A program made the translations under genes and the position numbers. Below are positions 1-10,833 of a stretch of DNA of 64,000 nt, one piece after another. A model generated the notes under the pieces. It searched no databases, had not been told where the DNA came from, and saw nothing but the letters and a program-made list of their open reading frames with translations. The first letter of the stretch is position 1; each line of letters starts with the position of its first letter. The stretch is from Bugulina stolonifera (Eukaryota > Bryozoa > Gymnolaemata > Cheilostomatida > Bugulidae). The stretch covers positions 5,674,850 to 5,738,849 of the forward strand of contig OW285197.1 in the NCBI GenBank assembly GCA_935421135.1. The letters run 5' to 3'.

Positions 1-165
1 CTGCTTAAAAAGGTTATGACATGTGGTTTATGTCAGTGTTCAATGCAGTATCTCTTATTTAGGCTTGTTGCATTTGTGCTACTATAAGCAGAGTTGTGTC
101 CTCTTGCCCATGCTTGACTCATTAGCACTATTAAATGCTGCTTCAAACGCGAATTTGTTATTCAA
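1..165. repeat. Dispersed repeat, copy 1 of 2
   Basis: This stretch is closely repeated in the same orientation at about 14988-15155. Shared segments include 'acatgtggtttatg', 'ttgcatttgtgctactata' and 'tgcttcaaacgc'. The copies lie downstream of the 3' ends of P1 and P3, which also share an almost identical second exon, so this may be a trace of the segmental duplication that produced the paralogues. No coding potential is seen. The rest of the interval to 481 shows nothing recognisable. Confidence 0.6.
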
Positions 166-481
166 ATCATAATCTAACCAGTAAATGCGTATTAGCCTTG
201 TCAATTGTCAACAGCACTAAGCAATTATAATATTCTCTTGACAGCTCATTTATAGTCGCACTGATTGACATACATTACATTTGTATGCATTAGTTATCAA
301 GCCTTACTTTGCAGAGCACAACCATATACATGTATATTGCATTTTGCAGCCTTACTCTATTGCAGAATATCCCTTTTAAAAAGCCATGCCGCGCTGGCTT
401 TGATTTACAGTGTACATGTGCGTGTATGTAAAATATGTTTTAATGTTTTTAACATTTCTCGCAACGCCAGAAAAACATATT

Positions 482-786
482 AGCAAATGGTATAAAACTC
501 ACCGGCTTATACTCCTCGGCGTGACCAGTCCCTAGCAGCTTGCACTGCCAGGTGCCCGTGCTGGCCAACTCCCTGTGAGAAAAGTCCCAGATGACATGGC
601 CTTTCATTGGTAGGGGTAGAGGAGTTAACTTGAAGCCATGCTTTGCATGACCCTGTGGACTATTGATGCACAGGAGCAATTATGGCTGGATGCTCTTCCT
701 AACACCACTGTGACCGGGATTCGAACCCGGAACCTTCAGTATGAAGGCTCAGCATTCTAAGCACTAAGCCTAAGCAAATGGTATAA
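482..786 (-). mobile_element. tRNA-derived SINE with 14-bp target duplication
   Basis: On the minus strand the 5' end (about 772-711) looks like a tRNA, with an A-box-like GGCTTAGTGCTTAGAATG and a B box GGTTCGAATCC. A body of about 210 bp follows. The unit (496-772) is flanked by AGCAAATGGTATAA at 482-495 and 773-786, a perfect 14-bp duplication typical of LINE-mediated insertion. The anticodon arm is poor and there is no tRNA 3' half, so it is not a functional tRNA gene. The flanking 787-1580 shows no gene. Confidence 0.75.
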
Positions 787-1581
787 CAATTTTAAATAAG
801 AGCAAGTACAGGTTCTAACTGACAGCATAAGTATAAAATATGAGTGCAGTGATCTTGAACTAGTGCAAATAGAAGATTCAATAGTTTTATTTACGTGTAA
901 TTGTTTAAATAGTGTTCACATCTGTGAGTCAAATATCAAGCATAGTCTTGAATGGATAATGATGTATTTTTGATGAGGGGAACTTCCAAAATTGGCCAAA
1001 GCCCATCAAAAAGCTGAAAAGCTTGTTGGATAGTGCTCAGCTAGTGCTATTCAAAAAGGTCTATGGGTGAAAGTGCAGATGATGTCATCTGTCACAAATT
1101 GATATCAAGCAAAGGCAGTCTACACATCATCTGTCATCTGAGAAACCCAGTTCACCTTGTTATGAAACGCATATAGAGAAGTTTTTATTCGATAACTTTT
1201 TTATTAACCAAAAGTTCGTAAATTCTTTCTACAATTTTGATAAAATAATACTTAGCCAGATATATTCAATTGTTTTTTGTTTCAAACATTATGGAAGTGC
1301 AAATAGCAAAAAAAAATCTCATTTATTTGAGGCTATACTACAATGGGAAGGCAACTTCTTCATACTTTCTAAAGACTTCCATGGATGAACAGATGTAGTG
1401 GGTGCTTACTTTCTGGTATTTTTCCAAAGTACACATAACTACTTGTGATAAAGCACTAATATTATTAGATAATAGATAATAGAGAACTAAATTTAGCAGA
1501 AATGGTTTTCAATTACATTTCTTTGCTCAAACAAGAGAGGACAACTCAGGAAGACTACCCAGCCTTTGGGGATACTTCCAC

Positions 1582-1735
1582 TTTAAGCAAAGAAATTGTT
1601 TTTGAGCAGTCAGAGACTTGTTTCAAATCAATAAAAATACCTGTCCCTGACTGGGGTTTGAACCGGGACCTCTACGGCACCAAATTGCCTAGCACAGTGA
1701 ACAGAACATGCTACCACCACACCAGCTCAACAACC
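1582..1735 (-). mobile_element. tRNA-derived SINE-like repeat, copy 1
   Basis: The minus strand reads an A-box-like GAGCTGGTGTGGTGGTAGC and a B-box-like GGTTCAAACCCC, as in a tRNA head. The segment from 'taagcaaagaaatt' through the tRNA-like head recurs at 19287-19400, where the B-box part is deleted. No clear target duplication was found. A 78-codon open frame crosses it but has no support as a gene. Confidence 0.5.
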
Positions 1736-2798
1736 TAAAAAAATTCTCTTTTGAATCTTTAAGCTTCTGAAATTTGAATACAGCTAGTGACAGCTGCATG
1801 TATATTGTAATGCTTTCAGCTAAGACACAGGAGTGCCAATGACAACACGAGTATGGGAAGTGCTAGGGAGTGGTTGACCAAGTTGTACTTCCAGCATTAC
1901 ATATAGAGTAAACAGTTGTGTAGCTCTTAGTGTTGTATCCTCGGCATGAGCCCGATGTTAATACTCGTGAAAGAGGAGTTGAAAGTGTCTTGAACGAGTA
2001 CAAGGATGAGGTCGGGCTAATGGTCCAAAGGGACCAAGGCTGAAACTACCTCCCTCAGGGAGAAAGACTCTGTAGAGTTGAGTTCAGAGATGTGACTTTA
2101 TATTAGAGCCTTATCAACAACTGACTAGAATAAGAAATTTCACTTGCTTTTATACTAAATCAGCATCTGGCGGAAGTTCCGGTAACAAGCCCGGTAGAGT
2201 ATCGGGTGGGAAAACTAGTATAACCTGACACATTGGCCATTGTTTAAAATAGTCAAAAGACTTAGAAACACTTGGTACAATAATATCCAATTACTGTAAT
2301 TGATTATACTTTGTATAATATGTAATGGACAATACATAATAGGCAAGTTTAGGCAGTTAATTATGACGACACATGCAGTAGATTATAGTACAGTGGACAG
2401 GCTAGTGATCACGTCAATGTCTTGCAGTTAGTAAAGTCTGCATTGTATGAGTGGCTGGGACACGACAATTTATTCTGATTGATATGCATGTAGTTATAAT
2501 AACTCGGGTTGGTGCTTGCTTAATAAGCATTAGTAGTCAGTATGATATTATATTTGTAATTATCGCAGACAGAAATAAAAAGAGTGCAGTCATTATTACG
2601 TGTGTGGTCATCATAAAATTATACATAAAATATTAATATACATGTACATAAATGTTCATGCACAGACGATAACTGCAATATATAACGCATTGCATAATGG
2701 TCGCATTATTTCATGAACATGTTCATGAATAGGTAATACAATGTAGTTTTGCCAGAATTTTATGACTTTGTAAAGTGCACTATTCCATCTGAGTATGG
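1736..2798. other. Non-coding interval downstream of P1
   Basis: No gene could be supported. The stretch is AT-rich and contains only short chance open frames. It includes the 3' flank of P1, because transcription of P1 runs leftward into it. Confidence 0.5.
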
Positions 2799-4973
2799 TT
2801 ATACATTGTTCAATATGTGCCGCCCGTATACTTGCAGACCACTGGCACACTTATGATCATTCGTTTGTACCTCACCGTCCACTATTACTTTAACAAATCG
2901 TCCTCTTGGTCTCCCAGAGCAATCAAACGTGGCTTCTCGGTTTGGTTCATTTGCCGCTCTAGATATAGTTTGACATGGTAGTTTATCTCCATCTCTTGTC
3001 TCTGAAACTACTGCTGTTAGTTTGCTCAGCTGCTCATCTGTAACAAGTATATTTAAGTAAGATCAGTGCTGATTCGAGGTCGGCACGTCATGCAAACAAA
3101 ATTTGTCCAATCAAAGAAATATGTTGGTATTCAGCAATGACATTAGGCTAAGCCATTATACATCCTACTTTTTGGTCAGCAAAATTGTACAAAGCATCAC
3201 AGATTTACGAAAACTGGAGCATTAAAACCCCGATGCTCACTACAAATTGGGTTGTCCTCAGCATCTGGTCTCCACAGCACTACACGTGTCACTTCAGAGA
3301 TGTGCTCAAGATCAGCATGGTAATACTGTTCTATCACCTAGGAAAATGAAGGGAATCTGTTACCAATTGGAATTTTTTATAATTATTCTAGAAATTAGTG
3401 GACGTAATATTAATGTGGCTTTAAGTTGCCACATATTATGTACTGTGCATGTCCATGTGCATCACATGAATTTCAAACCTCAATCTGAACATTGACATAT
3501 TATTGTAACTCTAACTACACTCTACATACAGAATGCATAGCTACGCATAACTTCTGTTGCATACTTTACTTTGAAGTGGGAAATATCTCAGACATACCTT
3601 TCCCATTTCTTCAGTTCTGTTTGGAACAACCTTGGTCCAGCCAGTCCAGTCTAAAATTAAGGTTCGGTACAATATTTAAATGTAGGAACTTAAAATTTAA
3701 AGCTGCACTGCTTCACAAATTTGGAAATGTGACATTGCTAATATGAGATTCTTATGAATTTTCGCTTTAGCAATATCCTATAATATCATGAAACGCAGCA
3801 TAAAATTTGTATATCCAGCTGAAAGGCGTAAAGAAAGTGGTCAGAAGTTTTCATTGTGTGAACTTCCTGAGTTGTTATTAGAATATATGTATGTGATCTT
3901 AGCTTGCACATCTTTCACAACATACAAGTATGTGATTAAACTTTGCGCTACATGCACATATACATGTACATGCTGCAGATTAAAATGCTGTGATGGGTGT
4001 AGGCTCCCACACAACAATATAGCCAAAACTAACAAGCTTCACAACATAACAGCAGTTTTTGACACAATGTAGAGGCTAATAAAAACAAAGGGCAGATAAC
4101 TTGAAACACAAAGATTGGTGATAAACACAAATATATATCATAGCTAACACCAAAATTATTACAGTACTAGATGAACGTGTACTTACTAACAGGATAAATG
4201 AGTGGAGCACGCCCTGAAAATATATACAAAACAGAGGCTCATTAAATTATAAGCTAATGAGGGTGTAGGTATTATTGCTACAGTTTTTGTAGATTGTAGA
4301 GCTGTTCTGTGTTTTCCCTTTGTGGTGAAAGAAATAGCCGCGTAGAATCACTAATTTTCTGACATTATTGCATCATAATATAGTAAGGTTAGCTTTTCTG
4401 GGAAATCAAAAATCAAAAATCATCATAGCCATTATTGGTAGCAATGTAATTATAGCATAGCAAAGATCTACATGCTCTTGCTAACATTTCTCACAGCTAT
4501 CATAAGCATGGCAAATAATGACACCGTTTTACAAAATATCGTATTTATGATATTTGTACCTACCTTCAACTCCAAAGAAACTGGTTGCTGAAAATGAAAT
4601 TAAAGAATACCATTAGTATACCAATGAAAAGCTTTCAGAGATATATTATTTTGCAAAAATACAATAATATCATTTTTCTGAATCTTCAACTATTTATAAT
4701 TACAACTTTTACGCTTAATAGTTCTTTCCATACTAAGAGAAGAACATTGCATGTCTGAAGTTAAGCCTGCTCCACAAGCAAGCCCATCTTATGATCGTCA
4801 AGACACACAAATCTCTTGTCTTGACAAAAACTAATGTCTTATACGACTGCAGAATACCGTACAGGCAGTCACAAGTCATTTTTATTAGATGAGGTAATAC
4901 AGAATTTTGCTCAAATAGGTCATATCAGATGTGGTTGTAATATTCACTTACCTAAAATTATAAGGAGCAGCAT
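2799..4973 (-). CDS. P1: secreted fucolectin-like (FTP / F5-8 type C-like) protein
   Basis: Model of six exons, complement of 2799-3037, 3241-3337, 3598-3650, 4187-4213, 4564-4587 and 4952-4973. The total is 462 nt, or 153 aa plus stop, with GT-AG junctions and one frame throughout. The first two exons give a hydrophobic signal peptide (MLLLIIL, then ATSFFGVE). A linker follows, with GRAPLIYPV and NWTGWTKVVPNRTEE. The exon at 3241-3337 encodes VIEQYYHADLEHISEVTRVV, the strand pair that in FTP domains reads Y-x-x-D-L...V-T-x-V. The last exon holds the C-terminal core, with LTAVVSETRDG, FDCSG, GRFVKV and the last Cys near LQVYG. Four core cysteines are visible. The N-terminal third of a canonical FTP domain is missing, so the fold may be shortened or divergent. 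A role as a secreted lectin is inferred from the family; ligand binding is untested. TATA-like box lies 98 bp upstream. Confidence 0.75.
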
Positions 4974-5070
4974 TTTTAGTCTGCTCTCAACTCAAAACTG
5001 ACGTTACTACAATGATGTGTAATAGATTGGTGTCAGCATAAAACTGATGAAATATTTCACGTATCCATAC

Positions 5071-5079
5071 TTTTTTATA
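5071..5079 (-). promoter_or_regulatory. TATA-like box of P1
   Basis: The minus strand reads GTATAAAAAA about 98 bp upstream of the P1 ATG. Comparable boxes stand 87-98 bp upstream of all seven paralogues, which supports function. Confidence 0.5.
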
Positions 5080-5259
5080 CATTTCATCTGACTGTCAGGG
5101 ATTTAATAGAGATGAGGCTAACTATGTCATCGTATTTATTATTACTCCATTTTTTGCTGAAATGAATCATGAGAATGATGTAAGCTACTATCACATGTAC
5201 TAGGCTTATCTAAATTACAATGGCTTTACTCTACATCATGTAGTACAGTGTATGGGACT

Positions 5260-6021
5260 GCAATCAATAGGCTTGCAACGATGAATCGTTAAAGATTCTC
5301 GATACGATTAATTTGCAGCATTTTCAATATCGATTCATTGCACTCAATTTTCGATTCTTGTTAAATATATACTTAGTCTTGGGAACACCAAGTTATCACC
5401 ATAACATGGTAGCAGAGCACTCGCTTTACAAACATGGGTTCGAATCTCAGTAAAGCACAATCTTTTTTCCTTGTAATCTTGTTGGCAATAAGTGGATAGC
5501 TATGAAACACATCATGTGCTAAGATGTATTACTAATATAAGTCTATAATTATATAAATGCCCCAATCATACAATTTGTATTTGATAGTTCACACAAATAG
5601 AAGGGTATGCTTCTGGAATCTACTCATTCTACTCTTTTTGGTGATTCTAAAAATTGAATTATCAATTCAATTACTACAACTGACAGTGTTCTAAAATGCT
5701 GTTGTGAAGAACTATTGCAATGTAAATGGTGTCAGGGTAAATGATTCAAATAAATAGCAACATTGATAGTTGTGCTCATTGTCTTCATTCGCTGCTTGCT
5801 TGGGTTTACAGTAACACACTTGCCTATATTGCTGTACTACGTAGTTACATTATTTCAGTAAAATTGTGAGATACTGTTATCGGTCTGATTGACCTCACTA
5901 GTGTATTTTCTGTTGATTTTGCGCAATGGAGTATCGAATCGAAAACAATCGAAAAAGTTTATTGGCAGAATCGAACAAATCGAAACAGCATTTTGTGATT
6001 TATTGCAGGCCTAGTAATCAA
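5260..6021. mobile_element. hAT-type MITE with 8-bp duplication and internal tRNA-like segment
   Basis: The element proper (5268-6013, 746 bp) begins TAGGCTTGCAACGAT and ends with the inverted counterpart (...TTGCAGGCCTA). It is flanked by GCAATCAA (5260-5267) and GTAATCAA (6014-6021), an 8-bp duplication with one mismatch, the length expected for hAT transposition. It has no transposase frame. Its right end (about 5780-6013) recurs inverted at 15348-15530 and 63748-64000. At 5407-5455 it contains a tRNA-like stretch with A-box-like TGGTAGCAGAGCAC and B-box-like GGTTCGAATCT followed by a T run, perhaps a SINE insertion. Confidence 0.65.
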
Positions 6022-6188
6022 GCTGCAACTTTTTTTGTAGCAATGCACTGTTGTTCTTCTGAATTTGAGTCAAACAATCTGATGCGTCCTGAACAGCTAC
6101 ATGTACATGTGCCATCGACCATAGTGTAGTTGAACGATACAAGCAGGGACTACACAATGCAATGAGTCCACGACGCATTGCATTATAA

Positions 6189-6405
6189 GCCCTGTGCATC
6201 TAATAGGCTGTTGCATTTCTGCATGATTGTTTGTACAATCATGCACAAGTAAGTCATGTTGTATTGTCTGACAAGGTAAGGGGGATATTGAATATAATAT
6301 ACTCAATATCCTCCTTATCTTGTCAGACAATACAACATGACTTACTTGTGCATGATTGTACAAACAGTCATGCAGAAATGCAACAGCCTATTAGATGCAC
6401 AAGGC
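6189..6405. repeat. Near-perfect foldback (hairpin) element
   Basis: The left arm (about 6189-6291) and right arm (about 6303-6405) are inverted complements over about 100 bp with few mismatches. An 11-nt AT loop (6292-6302) separates them. Arms share, for example, GTTGCATTTCTGCATGATTG and CATGTTGTATTGTCTGACA. Transcribed RNA would form a long stem, so it could be a MITE or an inverted-repeat small-RNA source. The two mirrored open frames here are shadows of the palindrome. Confidence 0.8.
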
Positions 6406-7200
6406 TTGTAATTTTATTCCAATCTCTGATCACAAATTGGTTAGTTCCAATTGAATAAACATAAACCACTACCAATATCAATGTTGTTCAATATACATGT
6501 AGTTCAACGGAATCACATGTAGTTAAAATAAGGGATGATCCGACACTCTAAGGCTGTGACCATAGCTACCATCACCAATGCTTCGATTTGCGATCTCTCG
6601 CTACCTCAAGTAGACTGTGCATAAGATTAGGATATTCACAAGAGGTGTGTTTTATGATTCGTTACCTGAACACGCAAATCTACATGTAAGTAAGTATATG
6701 TATCTCTTAGAATAATGTATATAGACATGATTTACTTCTCTGTTCCATACAGTAGTTCGCGTAAATTAACAAGCATACATGTACATGTATAAACTTTAAA
6801 GCTAGCTGGAGTGTTAGCTGAAAAAAAGAGATTGCACAATTTTGGCAGATGATCTTCCTCAGATTACCGTGCTTTTAGGCACCAAGAAGATAGCGCATGA
6901 AATGAGAAGCCACCCACTAACAAATAGTTTAGAGTTCCGAAGAATATAAACTGTTGAGAAAGTTGCAACTTCATAATATAATGCCAAACGGGTAAACTAT
7001 CGTTTTGTTCACCATTTGAACTACATGTATGCAGGCCCTGAACAGTTAGAAGTCACAGTGAGACAACTCTACAATGTGAAGCGTAGTGATATGTGTGCAA
7101 GACCACACTGACAGCTGTGCCATCACAGTTTGCACCTTTCCACAGAGCAGTGATATTTTGATCTCCATTTGAAATGAGAGATTGAGCCTCCTTACGAAAT
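6406..7200. other. Interval without a recognised gene
   Basis: AT-rich sequence with isolated ACATGTA motifs. No exon resembling the P1-P7 family, RNA gene or intact element could be supported. Confidence 0.5.
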
Positions 7201-7229
7201 TACACAAAAAGCATGATTGTTATAATTAA

Positions 7230-8830
7230 ATGGTCAAGTCAGAGCATTATTCCACAATGTATGCTGTCTCTGGGTAACACTACTTGTCAGCTTTGTATTG
7301 AGGACATGTTGTAATAAGATTAGGCTGAATAAAAGGCGCCTAGATGCAAAACAATGGTCTGTGATTGAGATGGGGGAACTGAGCTTCCCTAGTGCTTTAT
7401 ATACAACCAAGTATACAGAACTGTTTATCAAAAAAGTGGTCGTGTTGGTGAATTATTTATATTTGGGCATAGAAATTAATCATATTGATTTGTCATAATT
7501 TTTTGTGTCGGTTTGTTATTACAAATGTTGTGAACTAATAGGATTGATTGAATCGGAATAATATATACTTATGCCATAAATAATGCGAATCGAGTTAGAG
7601 AAAGGGGAACTAAGCTTTCCCAGAATTCTAAACACAACCAAGTACGCAGAATTTTTTCTATACTTCTGACTACGATTTGGGACAGTAAGCTCAAAGGAAA
7701 TCCACACTATTACAGCCTAGATAAGCTTTTAATCCATCACTGTTATTGCTAGTAGATAATAATAAAATGGTAATATTAATGGTAATAGGATTATCGAAAG
7801 GTTGTCTAACTTTTCAATGCAAAGATTAGCTGTCGAGACAGGAATAACAAAATGCTTTTTCCCAGGCTCCTAAACCTATAGGTAATTAATTGTAACACTT
7901 TCAGAGTGACTGTTTCAGCTTGTCGTTTCACAATAGTACAGGGAAATGATCATATTACTTAGTCAGCATGTGCCAATTTACCATCTGAAGAATTGGAAGC
8001 ACAACGGAGTAGGATCTAATAATACAATGTAGTTGCACTTAACTCATAATGACTTGAATCAAGTTAAAAATGATGAGATGAGCTTTCCCTGACCTTTCAA
8101 CACGATCATCTATGAAGAATCTTTTAGACAAATAATCACAAAATCCAAACTTTTCTCTTTTTGGACATTCTACCCTAACACATAAAAAATCAGTGCCAGT
8201 TATGTTCCCTTTGATATACATGTGCATGCATTGTGTGTCGCTGCACTCGTTATTTGATATGCAATTGAGTCATTAGAAGTCTACTAGCAGCCTTTAATAT
8301 ACTAGATATTAAGCAAAAAAGATGAACAAATTACTTATTTATTTGTTATTTTTGGGGTTTTCGATACATGACATACTCAGCATTAAATATTACTGCAGTT
8401 TGTGTTTTTATATTATAATGATTTTATAGGTAACATGAATTTTAGAATAGTTTTCTCACGAATTTGCTGGTGCAGGATCTAAACACCCAATATGGACAAG
8501 AATGGCATACATACAGTCATGTATTATAGTAAAACCTATGCAGGAATGTCGATGTATATCAAAAGGAGTATTAATGTATAACGTCGTGGTCTCACAATTT
8601 TCACATTTCCTTTAGGAGGTGCACGTGGAATAAGACTGCTATCTTTGATCGAAATGGGGAAGTAAGAGCTTCCCCAGACATTGAAACCAAACCATGTGTG
8701 CAGGATTTTCCAGACAGCTGATCGCATATTTTGCTATCAGAAAACAATTACATTACAAGCGGAGAAGTTGAAAAATAATCTAAATATACATTGTTACAAG
8801 TTATAAGTTTTGTAATTCACCTTAGCCATA
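7230..8830. repeat. Cluster of diverged copies of a dispersed repeat (family R)
   Basis: Copies near 7350-7760, 8030-8120 and 8560-8830 share a core of the form GGGGAACTGAGCTTCCC followed by a diverged 'caaccaagtatacagaa' block. An end of the form 'attgttacaag...aatcc' is also shared. Further copies lie near 18540-18860, 21640-22000, 37933-38279 (inverted), 38514-38870 and 46610-46760. The core contains facing GGGGAA and TTCCCC blocks. No protein is encoded, so this is probably an old non-autonomous element. Confidence 0.5.
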
Positions 8831-8839
8831 AGTAGATAT

Positions 8840-10400
8840 GCTACAGTGATCAGATTTTTTATAATTATTTCAATGTAAGATACAGTTGTCACGACTGGGA
8901 ATGGCTCCATGCTACTTCTTAGACTCCAAAAATATCAATTAATATATTGCAAGGTCATGCCCACGTTCATTTGAATCTATTTTAACAAAAGTTGGCCGTT
9001 TTTTTTTAGTGATCATGCCCATGCATTATTTATCAATAGCACAAGGAAGTTACTCGTTATCACATTGTCAACTGTTCACATTTACCATCAGAAGCATATA
9101 TAATCAGACAGCGCAGTAGTACCTATGATACAGAGTCATATAAATAGGATAGGAGAATTAAACATCAAATAGGCTGAGCAATGGTTTTGCCTCGGGGCAA
9201 AAAAATGATAGTCCATCAAAGTGTCCAACTAAGTAAATAACTGAAAGTCCTAGGCTACCCAGCTTGACTACAAAACGATTCATACTATTGAACAGACAAC
9301 TCTGTTGTTCACTGCGAACAGAGCAGATAACTACAAATTGAATGTCCTTTATTGTATTTTGATGCATTGGAATTCGGTGACAAAAATACCAATATAGAAC
9401 CAGTTTTTGTCATAGCATCATATTCCAAGATAATGTCATTAAATAGGCCCAAGATTCTCACAACAGTTAAGAAGAACATCAAATTCCAACACATATGGCT
9501 CCCATGTTTTAGTCAATAATGCATTTGTGTAGGCACTACCAAAACTAGACTAGTATTCAATATGTTGCTTTATAGTTGAATGTTTTGGTTTAACTTGTTC
9601 CGGTAATGTCTTAGTTGGTCATTTCTCAGTTGTAACACAATGCTGTGGTCGAAGCGTTCACAGCACATTAACACGAGCAATATAAATTCACTAGCCCTTA
9701 GTGAAACAATACACGTGTAGAATGATGGAATGCCAAAATAGATATGTTAGCTGTACCACAAGAGCATAACTCATTGAACTTGACACGCAAGACCAGTAAT
9801 GAATGTGTTGTTATTGCATTATTATATTAGGCCTATAATTCACAAGCCATTCGAGGTAAAGGAAAAGTGCTATGTTATTCTGTATACCAGATACGGCATT
9901 CATGGCATTCACATTTTCCAGATTGTACCGTACGTTGACACCAAACATGACATTGCAGTGTCACTGATCAAATGTATGTGCAGTGTAAAAATATTGCTGA
10001 AACATTTTTACGTAACTTTAAAACTAAAATGTTACAACCATGATTATTACATTAAATATACATACATTAAATAGTATGATGCAGAATATGTAGTACAACA
10101 CTATAATATGTATTACAGTAGAAGAAAATCTTGTTAAACCATTAAAATTAGACAGGCTGTTTAAGCGCATCAAAAATAAAATAAATAATAATAAAATAGA
10201 TATAATGTGAAGTTGAACTTTTGTGTAAAACTCAGTTTTGAGATATTACTTTGTAGCTCTAGTTAACTCGTATAAAAATAAATTGCAAGATATGCTTTTA
10301 TTTCATATTGTTGGTAAAATGAGCCTGACATTTGGAGGCATAAACTAGCTAAGAAGACGAAAGAAGAGACCAAAACACTGATATCAACTGGACAATTAAA
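8840..10400. other. Interval without a recognised gene
   Basis: AT-rich intergenic DNA with only short open frames (up to about 91 codons near 9799-10074) that show no recognisable domain. I see no splice-supported exon of the cluster family here. Confidence 0.45.
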
Positions 10401-10410
10401 AGACACATTA

Positions 10411-10550
10411 TACATTGTACATACATTGTACATACATTGTACATACACTGTACATACATTGTACATACATTGTACATACATTGTACATACATTGTACATA
10501 CATTGTACATACATTGTACATACATTGTACATACATTGTACATACATTGT
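10411..10550. repeat. 11-bp palindromic minisatellite
   Basis: Tandem units of ACATTGTACAT (11 bp) recur about a dozen times with one variant (ACACTGTACAT). The unit contains the palindrome TGTACA. Because 11 is not a multiple of 3, several frames on both strands stay open, giving artefactual repeat proteins. It lies downstream of P2. Confidence 0.9.
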
Positions 10551-10833
10551 AAGTATGACTATTTTAGACAGGAAAAGGACAGCACATGCATGTACATGTA
10601 CATGTAAGTACTAATAGTAATGTAGTGAACATGAAATTATTTATTAACGTGTTAACACATTGACTAGAAAAGAGAGCTTTAAATGCAGAGTTGCCTATTA
10701 TTACTGTTACAGAAGAAAATAAATGAGAAATGTTGTTACAAGCGTGTTGAGAATTTGCAGATGTACATGTACATGCCGACAAATAGGTAATAGTTTTACT
10801 GAAACTTTGTACGTGCATTCATACATATTTGTA

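Noticed and set aside
711..772. tRNA gene on the minus strand
   Set aside because: A and B boxes are present but the anticodon arm is poor and the unit is a SINE head with a 14-bp target duplication.
10411..10550. CRISPR-like regular array
   Set aside because: Units are contiguous 11-bp repeats without unique spacers, in eukaryotic DNA.
10263..10614. MYVQC-repeat and YIHCTY-repeat frames
   Set aside because: Shadows of the 11-bp minisatellite.
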